A DNA stretch of 64,000 nt from Brenneria izadpanahii. Its GTDB lineage: Bacteria > Pseudomonadota > Gammaproteobacteria > Enterobacterales > Enterobacteriaceae. Both the position numbers and the translations under genes were made by a program. Of this stretch, positions 53,813-62,004 are shown in pieces. Where the stretch lies: contig NZ_CP050854.1 in NCBI RefSeq assembly GCF_017569925.1, forward strand, positions 4,092,001 through 4,156,000. The letters are read 5' to 3'. The notes beneath the pieces were generated by a model. The model did no database searches and was not told the origin of the DNA. It saw only the letters and a program-made list of their open reading frames with translations. Numbering within the stretch: the stretch's first letter is position 1; every line of letters starts with the position of its first letter.

Positions 53813-54006
53813 CCAGCGCAGGGGCCCATATCACTGCACCCGTTCACCGACGCCGGGAAAATCGCAGGACTGCACCAGATTCCCCGCCGAACAAATTCGA
53901 ACTGCGCCAGTGTTGGCCTTTTCAGCCCTTTGGCCCTTTCCGGTTTGGCGCTGTTACCCTTAGACCCCCTTTACCCTTTCGGCCTTTTCCCTTTTGACTG
54001 CACCAG
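53810..54006. repeat. Array of CTGCRCCAG repeats, left side
   Basis: Copies or near-copies at 53,810-53,816, 53,834-53,841, 53,870-53,878, 53,902-53,910 and 53,998-54,006, plus one in the terminator loop (53,784-53,790). All read CTGCRCCAG on the plus strand. The right side of the recombinase gene has the same motif in the reverse orientation. Confidence 0.6.
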
Positions 54007-54027
54007 ATACAGGAATTATCCTTCGTT

Positions 54028-54900
54028 TCAACGCCCATAGACCTGCGCCACATAGCGCCCGCGCCCGTCGCCGTGGCCCAGATCCATCGCCGTCAGCGCC
54101 AGCGCCTCTTTTTCACTGAATCCCTGCGCCAAATAATAGCGAATAGCATCCTGCGCCCAGGCGTAACGCAATGAATGCGGAGAATATGCGCCGGTCAAGC
54201 CGATACGCGAAGCCTGACCGTGCCAATATTTCATCGCGCTTTTCAGGTCGGGCTTATCAATCAGCCTGCCGTTGCGGCTCTCTGCCACAGCCAGCGCATT
54301 TTCCAGCGCTTTTCTGACTGCGCCAGCATCCAGAATTATTGTCTCGCGAGGCCGTCCGCCTTTGGTTCCAAAAACGATGGTCAGCCGGGACTCACCACGC
54401 TCCAGCGCCTGTTTCCACGTTCTGAGCGACTGCGCACACTGCACCGCTTCCTGTGAACGCAGTCCCATCAACCTTGATAATTCCAACGCCGCCGCCATTC
54501 CCGCGTCTTTTGCGCGAGCGGTTTCCAGCACCTGCTGATAATGCTCCGCCGTTATAGCCTGCCGAGTACCATTACGGGATGCGCCGGATAAGCCGAGCGA
54601 TTTATTGGACAGCCGTTCACTGGCTGCTAACCGATCACGCCCGGACTGCTTCAGCAGACAGCGGAGCGCCGCCATTTCGTTTTGCAGGCTGCGTTTCGTT
54701 ATGCCTTGTTCCAACCGTTCACGAACGTAACTCTCAATATGCCGCGCTTTCAGTTGCCCCACCCGTCGGATCTGCACATTTTGCGCCACCACCAGACGGC
54801 CACAAAAGCGCTGCGCCAGCCTAATACGGTCATGAACGGTTTTATGACTGCCGCCCGCCTGCCGCGCCAGCGTTTTCATTTTCTGCTCCAGAATGCCCAT
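54028..54900 (-). CDS. Tyrosine recombinase, Integrase_1-like family (island copy)
   Basis: A 290-residue protein homologous along its length to the ICE recombinase at 5.3-6.2 kb. Catalytic motifs: Arg in GLRSQEAVQ, Lys in GTKGGRPRET, His-x-x-Arg in PHSLRYAWA, His in LGHGDGRGR, Tyr in VAQVYGR. Its C-terminus is shorter by a few residues. The start at 54,900 has an AAGGGGA site; a frame to 55,125 extends further without one. Arrays of a 9-bp repeat lie on both sides, and an inverted repeat lies upstream. Confidence 0.78.
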   Translation of the reverse strand: MGILEQKMKTLARQAGGSHKTVHDRIRLAQRFCGRLVVAQNVQIRRVGQLKARHIESYVRERLEQGITKRSLQNEMAALRCLLKQSGRDRLAASERLSNKSLGLSGASRNGTRQAITAEHYQQVLETARAKDAGMAAALELSRLMGLRSQEAVQCAQSLRTWKQALERGESRLTIVFGTKGGRPRETIILDAGAVRKALENALAVAESRNGRLIDKPDLKSAMKYWHGQASRIGLTGAYSPHSLRYAWAQDAIRYYLAQGFSEKEALALTAMDLGHGDGRGRYVAQVYGR

Positions 54901-55179
54901 TTTCGCTTTCCCCTTTTCATGATTGCCGCAACTCCAAAATCTGATACAACCTTCCCCGGCGCGTGGGCCGATAGCCCTGAATGGTGGTCGGGCTGCGAAC
55001 GATACCTGAGCGCCGGGGCGGCAGCCGTTGAGGTGTTGCGGGGCTTCGGTGGTGCTCTCTGAGCAGCCGCCGCTTGCGCGGGTAATCCCCCGGATCGCCC
55101 TGATCCCCCTCCGGTATCGGTTCAAGTTCTCCTGTGAGTGAAAGTGGGTGGAATCACGGTGTCAGAATCCCGCCATAAG

Positions 55180-55371
55180 CTGGCGCAGTGACGTTCTCTG
55201 GCGCAGGACTGAAGGGCTGGTGCGTCACTTTCCCGCTCGGCGCGGTTAAAGTGACGCACTGGACTGGCGCAGTGATTGAAAATTGAAATTCTGGTGCAGG
55301 ATTGCGGTCACACGGCAGCAAAGCAGCTATCGTTGCAGGACACAGTCCGTCACGTTTATAGACTGGTGCAG
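55180..55371. repeat. Array of CTGGYGCAG repeats, right side
   Basis: Copies at 55,180-55,188, 55,198-55,206, 55,217-55,224 (CTGGTGCG variant), 55,264-55,272, 55,291-55,299 and 55,363-55,371. These are the reverse complement of the left-side array. Confidence 0.6.
55220..55259. repeat. Inverted repeat GTGCGTCACTTT / AAAGTGACGCAC
   Basis: Perfect 12-bp arms (55,220-55,231 and 55,248-55,259) with a 16-base spacer, upstream of the island recombinase. The core GCGTCACTT/AAGTGACGC matches that of the repeat at 6585-6628 upstream of the homologous ICE gene. Confidence 0.6.
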
Positions 55372-55672
55372 AGAGTGAAGGATGACCTTAACCATCAGTA
55401 AGATGGCCCGGCGGTTTGCAAAGGTAGCTGCCGGTAAAGGGACGACCATCCTGATTCATCAGGCGCTTCTCTCAGGTCGTGAAGCATTTTGTGCAGGTGA
55501 AAACTTACACCCGTGGCAACAAGGCAGAAAGGGAAAACTGTTTTTTGCTTTTACACAGTTGTTTGTTGATTTCTTCGCCATTTTATGAATGTAAAGCTGC
55601 CGCGCTTCGCTTGCCTTCTCCCGTCCTGTTATCCGCGTTCGCCGATAACAGGACGGGAGAGATTATTTTACT
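55372..55672. other. Gene-poor stretch between the repeat array and the Ner-like gene
   Basis: A 68-codon plus-strand frame (55,382-55,588) has no clear ribosome site or family. An inverted repeat ATAACAGGACGGGAG near 55,618-55,665 (TCTCCCGTCCTGTTAT on one side, ATAACAGGACGGGAGA on the other) forms a strong hairpin just before the end of the Ner-like gene and may terminate its transcript on the minus strand. Confidence 0.4.
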
Positions 55673-55894
55673 TTAGCGTTCTTCTGGATTGCGGTAACGG
55701 GAAGGCCAGATTTCCGCAGGCGCAACACCCAATGCTTCCGCAATCAGCCGTTCACCCTTGGGCCAGTGTTTTGTCAACGCATTCGCCAGCGTGGAAGAGG
55801 CTAGCCCCGCGTTACGCGAAACCGCCGCCAGCGACGTTCCCCGCTTTTTCAGCGCCGCAATAATATCGGCGGGATGCCAATCCTGTTGATTCAT
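55673..55894 (-). CDS. Ner/Nlp-like DNA-binding regulator
   Basis: A 73-residue protein with the Ner/Nlp pattern: DWHPADIIAALKKRGTSLAAVSRNAGLASSTLANAL, cited by its parts WHPADIIAAL and SLAAVSRNAG, and WPKGERLIAEALGVAPAEIWP. This is the helix-turn-helix fold of Mu Ner and enterobacterial SfsB. It overlaps the upstream gene by four bases. It probably regulates island genes, perhaps with the immunity RNA upstream. Confidence 0.85.
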   Translation of the reverse strand: MNQQDWHPADIIAALKKRGTSLAAVSRNAGLASSTLANALTKHWPKGERLIAEALGVAPAEIWPSRYRNPEER

Positions 55895-56352
55895 ACCGCC
55901 TCCTCATTAATACATTTCACACCGTCGGCGGTACGTATCCAGCGCGGGGCTTTCAGTTCAGCGGCAAAGTAATCAACCAGTTCCGCCAGAAGCCAACGCA
56001 ATTGTTCTTCCGCTTGTGGTGGAAACATCCGGCAAAGCAGAAGTTGAGTCAGGGTAAAACAGTAATCGCAAAGCGTATCCGCATCGGGGGCAAAACGGGG
56101 AGAATTTGTGGGCAAGGTATCAACGGTCAGGCTGTCTATCAGGTGAGGCGGAATGGGATCGCTTAGGCCCGGTTTCAGCAGCGCAAGACCGGCGGCAAGC
56201 CGACCGCAGAGAGCCATCTTCAGTACAGGATCGTAGCTTTCCGCCTGAGTATCTGCGCACTTTTCACAATGGTCGGCCAGTACGATGAAATCCGTGGCGG
56301 CGCTGAAAGGAACGCTAAGTAATGGGTGAGTCTGGTTGAGGGTTGTAGCCAT
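55891..56352 (-). CDS. P4-like immunity-region protein (ash-like position)
   Basis: A 153-residue acidic protein with FIVLADHCEKCADTQAES and CDYCFTLTQLLLCRMF, cysteine-rich, not clearly matched to a family. The start at 56,352 has GGAGG eight bases upstream. The upstream in-frame codons (to 56,490), with RKIGLFGGGN and YSSEAA, are typical of P4-family ash/Icd-like leaders, so I read that part as the immunity leader. It is coupled to the Ner-like gene. Confidence 0.55.
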   Translation of the reverse strand: MATTLNQTHPLLSVPFSAATDFIVLADHCEKCADTQAESYDPVLKMALCGRLAAGLALLKPGLSDPIPPHLIDSLTVDTLPTNSPRFAPDADTLCDYCFTLTQLLLCRMFPPQAEEQLRWLLAELVDYFAAELKAPRWIRTADGVKCINEEAV

Positions 56353-56600
56353 AGTGGCAGCCTCCGATGAGTAAGGAATATTACCACCACCGAAGAGACC
56401 AATCTTGCGGGTGGTGGACTGAACGGAGTTGGTCTTACCGGCCTCATCGGACACCGGCGCACCTTGCGGTGCCCCCGCCCAGCCCACCATAATTCGGCAT
56501 AGCTAAGCATACGACATAAAAAAGACGCTGGCGCGTCCTATGTCGCCGATGAAGTATTTCAGGAGACCAATCCCGGCACCTGATTTTGCAGGTGCGAGTA
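56353..56600 (-). ncRNA. P4-like immunity leader with candidate CI-type RNA
   Basis: On the minus strand a hairpin GCACCTG/CAGGTGC (56,576-56,582 with 56,589-56,595) is followed by GATTGGTCTCCTG and, about 40 bases on, by a terminator (GACGC/GCGTC stem, 56,524-56,537, then T6 at 56,518-56,523). An RNA of about 80 bases would result, close to the size of P4 CI RNA. A second GATTGGTCTCTT occurs further down the leader near 56,392-56,404. The layout matches premature termination control of P4-like satellites. Confidence 0.45.
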
Positions 56601-56752
56601 AAAGATAGCGCGGCGATGAATTAACCGCAAGCGATTTTCTACGCTCATAAACTGTGCAAATAAATACGCCGGTCATCATAGAGCTTGAACTTAATGTTCT
56701 ATTTAGCTAATTTAGCCAAATTAGCTAATACACCTTTAGTCACCCACACAGT

Positions 56753-56992
56753 ATGAATGAACAAGACATCTACCACCGTATTAAGCAGGCACTGGACAAA
56801 GCCCCGCGTAACCAGTACATAGCCGAATTGCATCTGCAAATGATCAAATATGCCGATGAACTGGAACATATTACGGCGAAAGAATTTTGCGAAGGGGCCG
56901 GTCTGCGCCAAAGTCTGGGTACTGAATTCAGCAAAATGCGTAACTTAACCCGTCGGTTAAAAGCTGCGGGTCTGGACACCGAACTGTTGTAA
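56753..56992 (+). CDS. Small HTH-like protein upstream of hsdM
   Basis: A 79-residue helical protein (YIAELHLQMIKYADELEHI, TAKEFCEGAGLRQSLGTEFSKM). Similar small proteins, described as HTH-like, are found directly upstream of type I methyltransferase genes and may regulate them. It ends 40 bases before hsdM. The direction and spacing suggest one operon. Confidence 0.7.
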   Translation: MNEQDIYHRIKQALDKAPRNQYIAELHLQMIKYADELEHITAKEFCEGAGLRQSLGTEFSKMRNLTRRLKAAGLDTELL

Positions 56993-57032
56993 GCAGGCTT
57001 ACGGCATATGACAACGTTTTACGAGACATTGA

Positions 57033-59477
57033 ATGGCTATCAAAAAAACTGAACTTTACTCCTCTCTTTGGGCAAGCTGCGACGAACTGCGTGGCGGAAT
57101 GGATGCCAGCCAGTACAAAGACTATGTGCTGACCCTGCTGTTTATGAAGTATGTTTCTGATAAATATAAAGGCGATCCCTACGGGATGATCGTTATCCCG
57201 CAAGGGGCCAGCTTTGATGATATGGTCGCGCTGAAAGGCGACAAAGAGATCGGCGACAAAATTAACAAGATTATCCAAAAACTGGCGGCTGAGAACGATC
57301 TGAAAAGCGTGATTGACGTGGCCGATTTTGACGATGAAGACAAACTCGGCAAAGGCAAAGAGATGATCGATCGGCTGTCGAAGCTAGTCGGCATCTTCGA
57401 GGGGCTGGATCTGTCCGGCAACCGGGCCGAGGGCGACGATCTGCTGGGGGATGCCTATGAATATCTGATGCGCCACTTTGCTACCGAATCCGGCAAGAGT
57501 AAGGGCCAGTTTTATACCCCGGCGGAAGTGTCGCGCATTCTGGCGAAGGTGATCGGCATTACGACTGAGACGCCACAGGATGCGACAGTGTACGATCCGA
57601 CCTGCGGCTCCGGTTCGCTGCTGCTGAAAGTGAACGACGAAGCCCGCCGCGGGCTATCGCTCTATGGGCAGGAGATGGACAACGCCACCAGTGCGTTGGC
57701 GCGGATGAATATGATCCTGCACAACAACGAGACCGCTAAGATATGGAAAGGCAATACGCTGAGCGATCCGCAGTGGAAAGAGGCCAACGGCCAGTTGAAA
57801 GCCTTCGACTTCGCTGTAGCGAACCCGCCGTTTTCGAATAAAAACTGGACCAGCGGCCTGAATCCGAAGAAAGACCCGTTTGAACGCTTCGTATGGGGTA
57901 CTCCGCCGGAGAAGAACGGCGACTATACCTTTTTGCTACATGTCATCAAAAGCCTGAAAAGCACCGGCAAAGGTGCGGTGATCCTGCCGCATGGCGTGCT
58001 GTTCCGCGGCAATGCCGAGGCGGCTATCCGCGAAAACCTGATCAAACAAGGCTATATCAAAGGCATTATCGGCTTACCGGCTAACCTGTTTTACGGCACC
58101 GGCATCCCGGCGTGCATTATCGTGATCGACAAAGAACACGCGCACAGCCGCAAAGGTATTTTTATGATCGACGCCAGCCGGGGCTTTATTAAGGACGGCA
58201 ACAAGAACCGCCTGCGCAGTCGGGATATTCACCGTATCGTGGACGTGTTCAACCACCAACGCACGGTGCCCGGCTACAGCCGGATGGTGCCGGTCAGCGA
58301 AATCGCCAGTGAACAGAATGCTTACAACCTGAATATCCCTCGCTATATTGACAGCGGCGAGCCGGAAGATTTGCACGATCTGACCGCACACTTACAGGGC
58401 GGTATTCCGATGCGCGATGTCGATGCCTTACAGGACTACTGGCGGGTGTTTCCCGCCCTGCGCGACGTGCTGTTTGCCGACGATCGCCCCGGCTACTGTC
58501 GGGCGCGGGTCGAAGCCCAGCGGGTTAAACCAACTATTCTGGCGCATCAGGAGTTTAAGGATTTCGCTACCCGCAGCCTGCTGCCTTTTAAGGCATGGGT
58601 GAAAGAGTCGGCGCTGGATGACATAGGCAAAGGTGATAAACCGAAAGAACTGATACAGGATATCGGCGAAATGCTGTTGGCGCAGTACGCCAACAGCGAG
58701 CTAATGAACAAATACAGCGTGTACCAGATTTTAATGGACTACTGGTTCGACGCCATGCAGGACGATGTGTACGTGATTACGCAAGATGGCTGGAAAGCTG
58801 CCGCGCAGATCCGCGAACTCCAGCCGGTGAAAGGCAAGGATGGAAAAAACGTCTGGAAAGAAGCGCACGATTTCGAATTTACCAAACGGCGCTATAAGGC
58901 CGACGTTTTACCCCGCTCTCTGGTAGAGAAACGCTGTTTCCCGGAATTGCTGGAAGCGCTGAACCGCGCGCATGAACGTAGCGAGGAAGCCAGCCGTCAG
59001 TTAGTCGAGTTCATCGAAGAGCAGGCTGGTGAAGAAGATTTGCTGGCGGAAGCGAAGAATGACAAAGATAAGGTGACGCAAAAACTGGTGAATGCCCGCC
59101 TGACCCACCTGAAAAAAACCACCGCCGACCCGGATGAACTGGCGGCGCTGACCCGCTGTCTGGCGCTGATTAAGGCAGAAGCCAACGCGAAAAAAGCGCA
59201 GAAAGCCGCACAGGATGCGCTGGATCGTGCCGTGTTTAAGCATTATCCCACACTGGACGAACCGGCGATCAAAGCGCTGGTGGTGCAGGACAAATGGCTG
59301 GCAACCTTGCAAATGGAGATTAAGGCGGAGATTGAGCGTATTACCCAGCAACTGGCGGAACGTGTGGCGGAACTTGAAGAGCGCTATGCGGAACCGCTGC
59401 CAGCTCTGGAAGCATCCGTTACGGCGTTGAGCGAGAAGGTGGCCGGGCATTTGCGGGCGATGGGGCTGGTATGGTGA
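57033..59477 (+). CDS. hsdM: Type I restriction-modification methyltransferase subunit
   Basis: An 814-residue N6-adenine methyltransferase subunit. The N-terminal HsdM domain (about 8-140) has GMDASQYKDYVLTLLFMKYV. The catalytic domain has the AdoMet motif DPTCGSGSLL (about 189) and the catalytic NPPF (about 266). After about residue 510 there is a long C-terminal extension with an acidic/basic coiled coil (about 640-800), which makes it longer than common HsdM proteins of about 500 residues. It methylates host DNA with HsdS and forms the restriction complex with HsdR. The stop overlaps the hsdS start. Confidence 0.92.
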   Translation: MAIKKTELYSSLWASCDELRGGMDASQYKDYVLTLLFMKYVSDKYKGDPYGMIVIPQGASFDDMVALKGDKEIGDKINKIIQKLAAENDLKSVIDVADFDDEDKLGKGKEMIDRLSKLVGIFEGLDLSGNRAEGDDLLGDAYEYLMRHFATESGKSKGQFYTPAEVSRILAKVIGITTETPQDATVYDPTCGSGSLLLKVNDEARRGLSLYGQEMDNATSALARMNMILHNNETAKIWKGNTLSDPQWKEANGQLKAFDFAVANPPFSNKNWTSGLNPKKDPFERFVWGTPPEKNGDYTFLLHVIKSLKSTGKGAVILPHGVLFRGNAEAAIRENLIKQGYIKGIIGLPANLFYGTGIPACIIVIDKEHAHSRKGIFMIDASRGFIKDGNKNRLRSRDIHRIVDVFNHQRTVPGYSRMVPVSEIASEQNAYNLNIPRYIDSGEPEDLHDLTAHLQGGIPMRDVDALQDYWRVFPALRDVLFADDRPGYCRARVEAQRVKPTILAHQEFKDFATRSLLPFKAWVKESALDDIGKGDKPKELIQDIGEMLLAQYANSELMNKYSVYQILMDYWFDAMQDDVYVITQDGWKAAAQIRELQPVKGKDGKNVWKEAHDFEFTKRRYKADVLPRSLVEKRCFPELLEALNRAHERSEEASRQLVEFIEEQAGEEDLLAEAKNDKDKVTQKLVNARLTHLKKTTADPDELAALTRCLALIKAEANAKKAQKAAQDALDRAVFKHYPTLDEPAIKALVVQDKWLATLQMEIKAEIERITQQLAERVAELEERYAEPLPALEASVTALSEKVAGHLRAMGLVW

Positions 59478-60766
59478 TGGCTATGCAAGATCTAGTGATA
59501 GAGAAACAGCAGTCGGGTGCGGCGGGGAAAGTCGTGCCTGCGGGGTATAAACTAACAGAGGTGGGGGTTATTCCTGAGGATTGGGAGTGCAAATATCTCG
59601 GTGAATTTGGCGATATTGTGCGGGGTGGCTCTCCTCGCCCCGCAGGTGATCCTAGATATTTTGAAGGTGATTTTATCCCTTGGCTAACGGTTGCTTCACT
59701 TACGGCGATCCCGGATGCTCAACAGGTCGTTATGACAACATCGTCGATGTTAACCGAATTAGGTTCCAAGCATAGCCGGACCTTAGAAAAAGATACTCTT
59801 ATTATTTCTAATAGTGGCGCAACACTTGGCGTTGCAAAACTCTTAGGAATCAAGTGCTGTGCAAATGATGGTGTTGCTGCGATTATTAATCAAAGAATTG
59901 GCAATAAATCATTTCTTATTCATTACATCAATACAATAACAAAAAACCTCCATGACAAAGTCGCAACGGGTAATGGACAGCCGAATCTAAATACCGATCT
60001 TATTCGACTTATTCCTGTACCTTTTCCAAAGGAGAAAGAGCAGGGAAAAATAGCGGGTACATTGTCGGATTGTGACAATTTCATCCTTAAATTAGAGAAA
60101 CTAATCGCAAAAAAACAGGCTATTAAAACCGCCGCCATGCAGCAACTACTGACAGGTAAAACCCGTTTGCCGCAGTTTGCATTGCGGGATGATGGAGCTG
60201 CTAAGGGATATAAAAAGAGTGAGTTGGGGGAGATTCCTGAAGATTGGGTAGTATATCCTTTTGGATATATCATGAAAATTCGCCATGGGAAAAACCAGAA
60301 AGATGTTGAATGTATTGATGGAAAATACCCAATCTATGCCACTGGTGGGCAAATAGGGAAAGCGAATTCTTTTCTCTATAATAAACCATCCGTATTAATT
60401 GGACGTAAAGGCACTATTGATAAACCTCGGTATACAAACAAACCGTTTTGGACGGTTGATACTTTGTTTTATTCAGAAATATCAGAATCAGCAGATGCAA
60501 AATTTATTTTTTATCAGTTCTGTACGATTGACTGGATGCAATACAATGAGGCTTCGGGAGTGCCTAGCTTAAACGCTAGTACAATTGAAAGTATTAAAAC
60601 GGCATTGCCATCAGTTGAAGAACAAACTGCCATCGCCGCCATCCTCTCCGACATGGACAAGGAAATTCAGACCTTGCAACAGCGTCTGGAGAAAAACCGT
60701 CAGCTTAAACAGGGGATGATGCAGGAGCTGTTAACCGGGAAAACCAGACTAATAAAAATGGGCTAA
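59471..60766 (+). CDS. hsdS: Type I restriction-modification specificity subunit
   Basis: A 431-residue subunit with two target-recognition domains (about 35-195 and 255-400), each followed by a conserved spacer helix; the spacers share LLTGKTRL (about 225 and 422), and the domains share ExGxIPEDW (about 32 and 247). The TRD-coding DNA is more AT-rich than the flanking hsdM and spacer DNA. Several ATGs near 59,471-59,483 are possible starts. It determines the recognition sequence. Confidence 0.9.
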   Translation: MVMAMQDLVIEKQQSGAAGKVVPAGYKLTEVGVIPEDWECKYLGEFGDIVRGGSPRPAGDPRYFEGDFIPWLTVASLTAIPDAQQVVMTTSSMLTELGSKHSRTLEKDTLIISNSGATLGVAKLLGIKCCANDGVAAIINQRIGNKSFLIHYINTITKNLHDKVATGNGQPNLNTDLIRLIPVPFPKEKEQGKIAGTLSDCDNFILKLEKLIAKKQAIKTAAMQQLLTGKTRLPQFALRDDGAAKGYKKSELGEIPEDWVVYPFGYIMKIRHGKNQKDVECIDGKYPIYATGGQIGKANSFLYNKPSVLIGRKGTIDKPRYTNKPFWTVDTLFYSEISESADAKFIFYQFCTIDWMQYNEASGVPSLNASTIESIKTALPSVEEQTAIAAILSDMDKEIQTLQQRLEKNRQLKQGMMQELLTGKTRLIKMG

Positions 60767-60770
60767 ACCT

Positions 60771-61346
60771 ATGGCTGATATTCGCACACAGCAATTTCTT
60801 TATCATTTAACAGATATTAACAATCTGGAGGACATTTTTTCAGAAGGGTTAAAATCCCGCAGCCTCTTACGTGGTTTTTCAGATGTTGCCGATCCTGAAA
60901 TTATAGCCTCACGCCGAGCTTTGCGATTAGAAGAATATGTTCCTTTCCATTTTTTCGCTCGAAACCCCTTTGATGGCAGAGTTCATCGGAATAACCCAGA
61001 TAAGACGCTCGTCCTCATCACCGTCCGACGCAACCATGCTCAAACGAATAACTGGTCAATCATTCCCAGGCATCCGTTATCTGGTTCAACGATTACTTTG
61101 CTTGATTATGAAACAGGCATGGCCACTATTGACTGGGAAACAATGAACCTTCGTGACTATAGAGATGATAATTGTAAGTGTGTCTGTATGGCGGAATGCC
61201 TATCTCCAACAACTGTGTCTGCAAGCGATTTTAATAGTATCTTTGTTCCTGATGCGGAAACAGAGGCAACTGTAAACAATCTTAAAAGAGCTTATGGGCT
61301 GAGTATGTACGTCAATAACAGCCCTAATATGTTCCCCGGAGCCTGA
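60771..61346 (+). CDS. DarT-like DNA ADP-ribosyltransferase (DUF4433)
   Basis: A 191-residue protein of the DarT fold: QFLYHLTDINNLEDIFSEGL at the N-terminus (NAD-binding half), YVPFHFFARNPFDG (about 57) and the catalytic Glu in VCMAECLSP (about 143). DarT toxins ADP-ribosylate single-stranded DNA. The gene starts 4 bases after hsdS and is AT-rich. It is followed by a second DarT and by one DarG. It may be a second toxin under the same antitoxin or a diverged member with other function. Confidence 0.75.
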   Translation: MADIRTQQFLYHLTDINNLEDIFSEGLKSRSLLRGFSDVADPEIIASRRALRLEEYVPFHFFARNPFDGRVHRNNPDKTLVLITVRRNHAQTNNWSIIPRHPLSGSTITLLDYETGMATIDWETMNLRDYRDDNCKCVCMAECLSPTTVSASDFNSIFVPDAETEATVNNLKRAYGLSMYVNNSPNMFPGA

Positions 61347-61348
61347 CC

Positions 61349-62004
61349 GTGGCCTACGATTACAGCGCCAGTCTCAACCCACAAAAAGCCCTAATCTGGC
61401 GTATTGTCCATCGGGATAATATCCCTTGGATACTGGACAACGGTCTACACTGCGGCAACAGTCCGGTGCAGGCGGGAAACTGGATCAATATCGGCAACCC
61501 GGAGCTTATCAACAGACGCGCCGGACATCCGGTACCTGTCGGAACGGGCGGCGTACTACATGACTATGTGCCGTTTTACTTTACCCCTTCTCGCCGATGC
61601 TGATGAATATCCACAGCGGGCGTGGCGGCATTAAGCAGCGCCCCAATAAAGAAATTGTCATTCTGGTCAGCAGCCTGCGCACCGTGGCGGCGCAAAATGT
61701 GCCTTTTGTGTTTACCGATAGCCACGCCTACTATAACTGGGCCAACTACTACACAGAGTTGGACAACCTGAACCGGATCGACTGGCCCATTTTACAGGCG
61801 CGGGATTTTCGCCGCGATCCAGACGATCCGGGTAAATTTGAACGCTATCAGGCCGAAGCACTGATTTGGCAACATTGTCCAATTACACTGCTGAAAGGGA
61901 TGGTTTGTTACAACGACAGCGTCAAGTTACAATTAGAACAGTGGCTGTCGCAACGCAATCTGACAATGCCCGTTCACGCACGGGCCGGGTGGTACTTCTC
62001 ATGA
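61349..62004 (+). pseudogene. darT: DarT DNA ADP-ribosyltransferase toxin, apparent frameshift
   Basis: The N-terminal frame starts at GTG 61,349 (GGAG site) and has IWRIVHRDNIPWILDNGLHC and YVPFYFTP, then breaks. The other frame, to 62,004, has MLMNIHSGRGG and the catalytic Glu in YQAEALIW. Adding one C to the C4 run at about 61,584-61,588 gives the family motif YFTPFSPMLMNI and a protein of about 218 residues. The stop overlaps the darG start (ATGA). The break fits the window-wide homopolymer losses; alternatively, a real inactivation would explain the persistence of the pair. Confidence 0.82.

Noticed and set aside
53761..53997. A 78-codon plus-strand frame after the integrase
   Set aside because: It starts inside the terminator and its peptide has low-complexity repeats from the 9-bp array.
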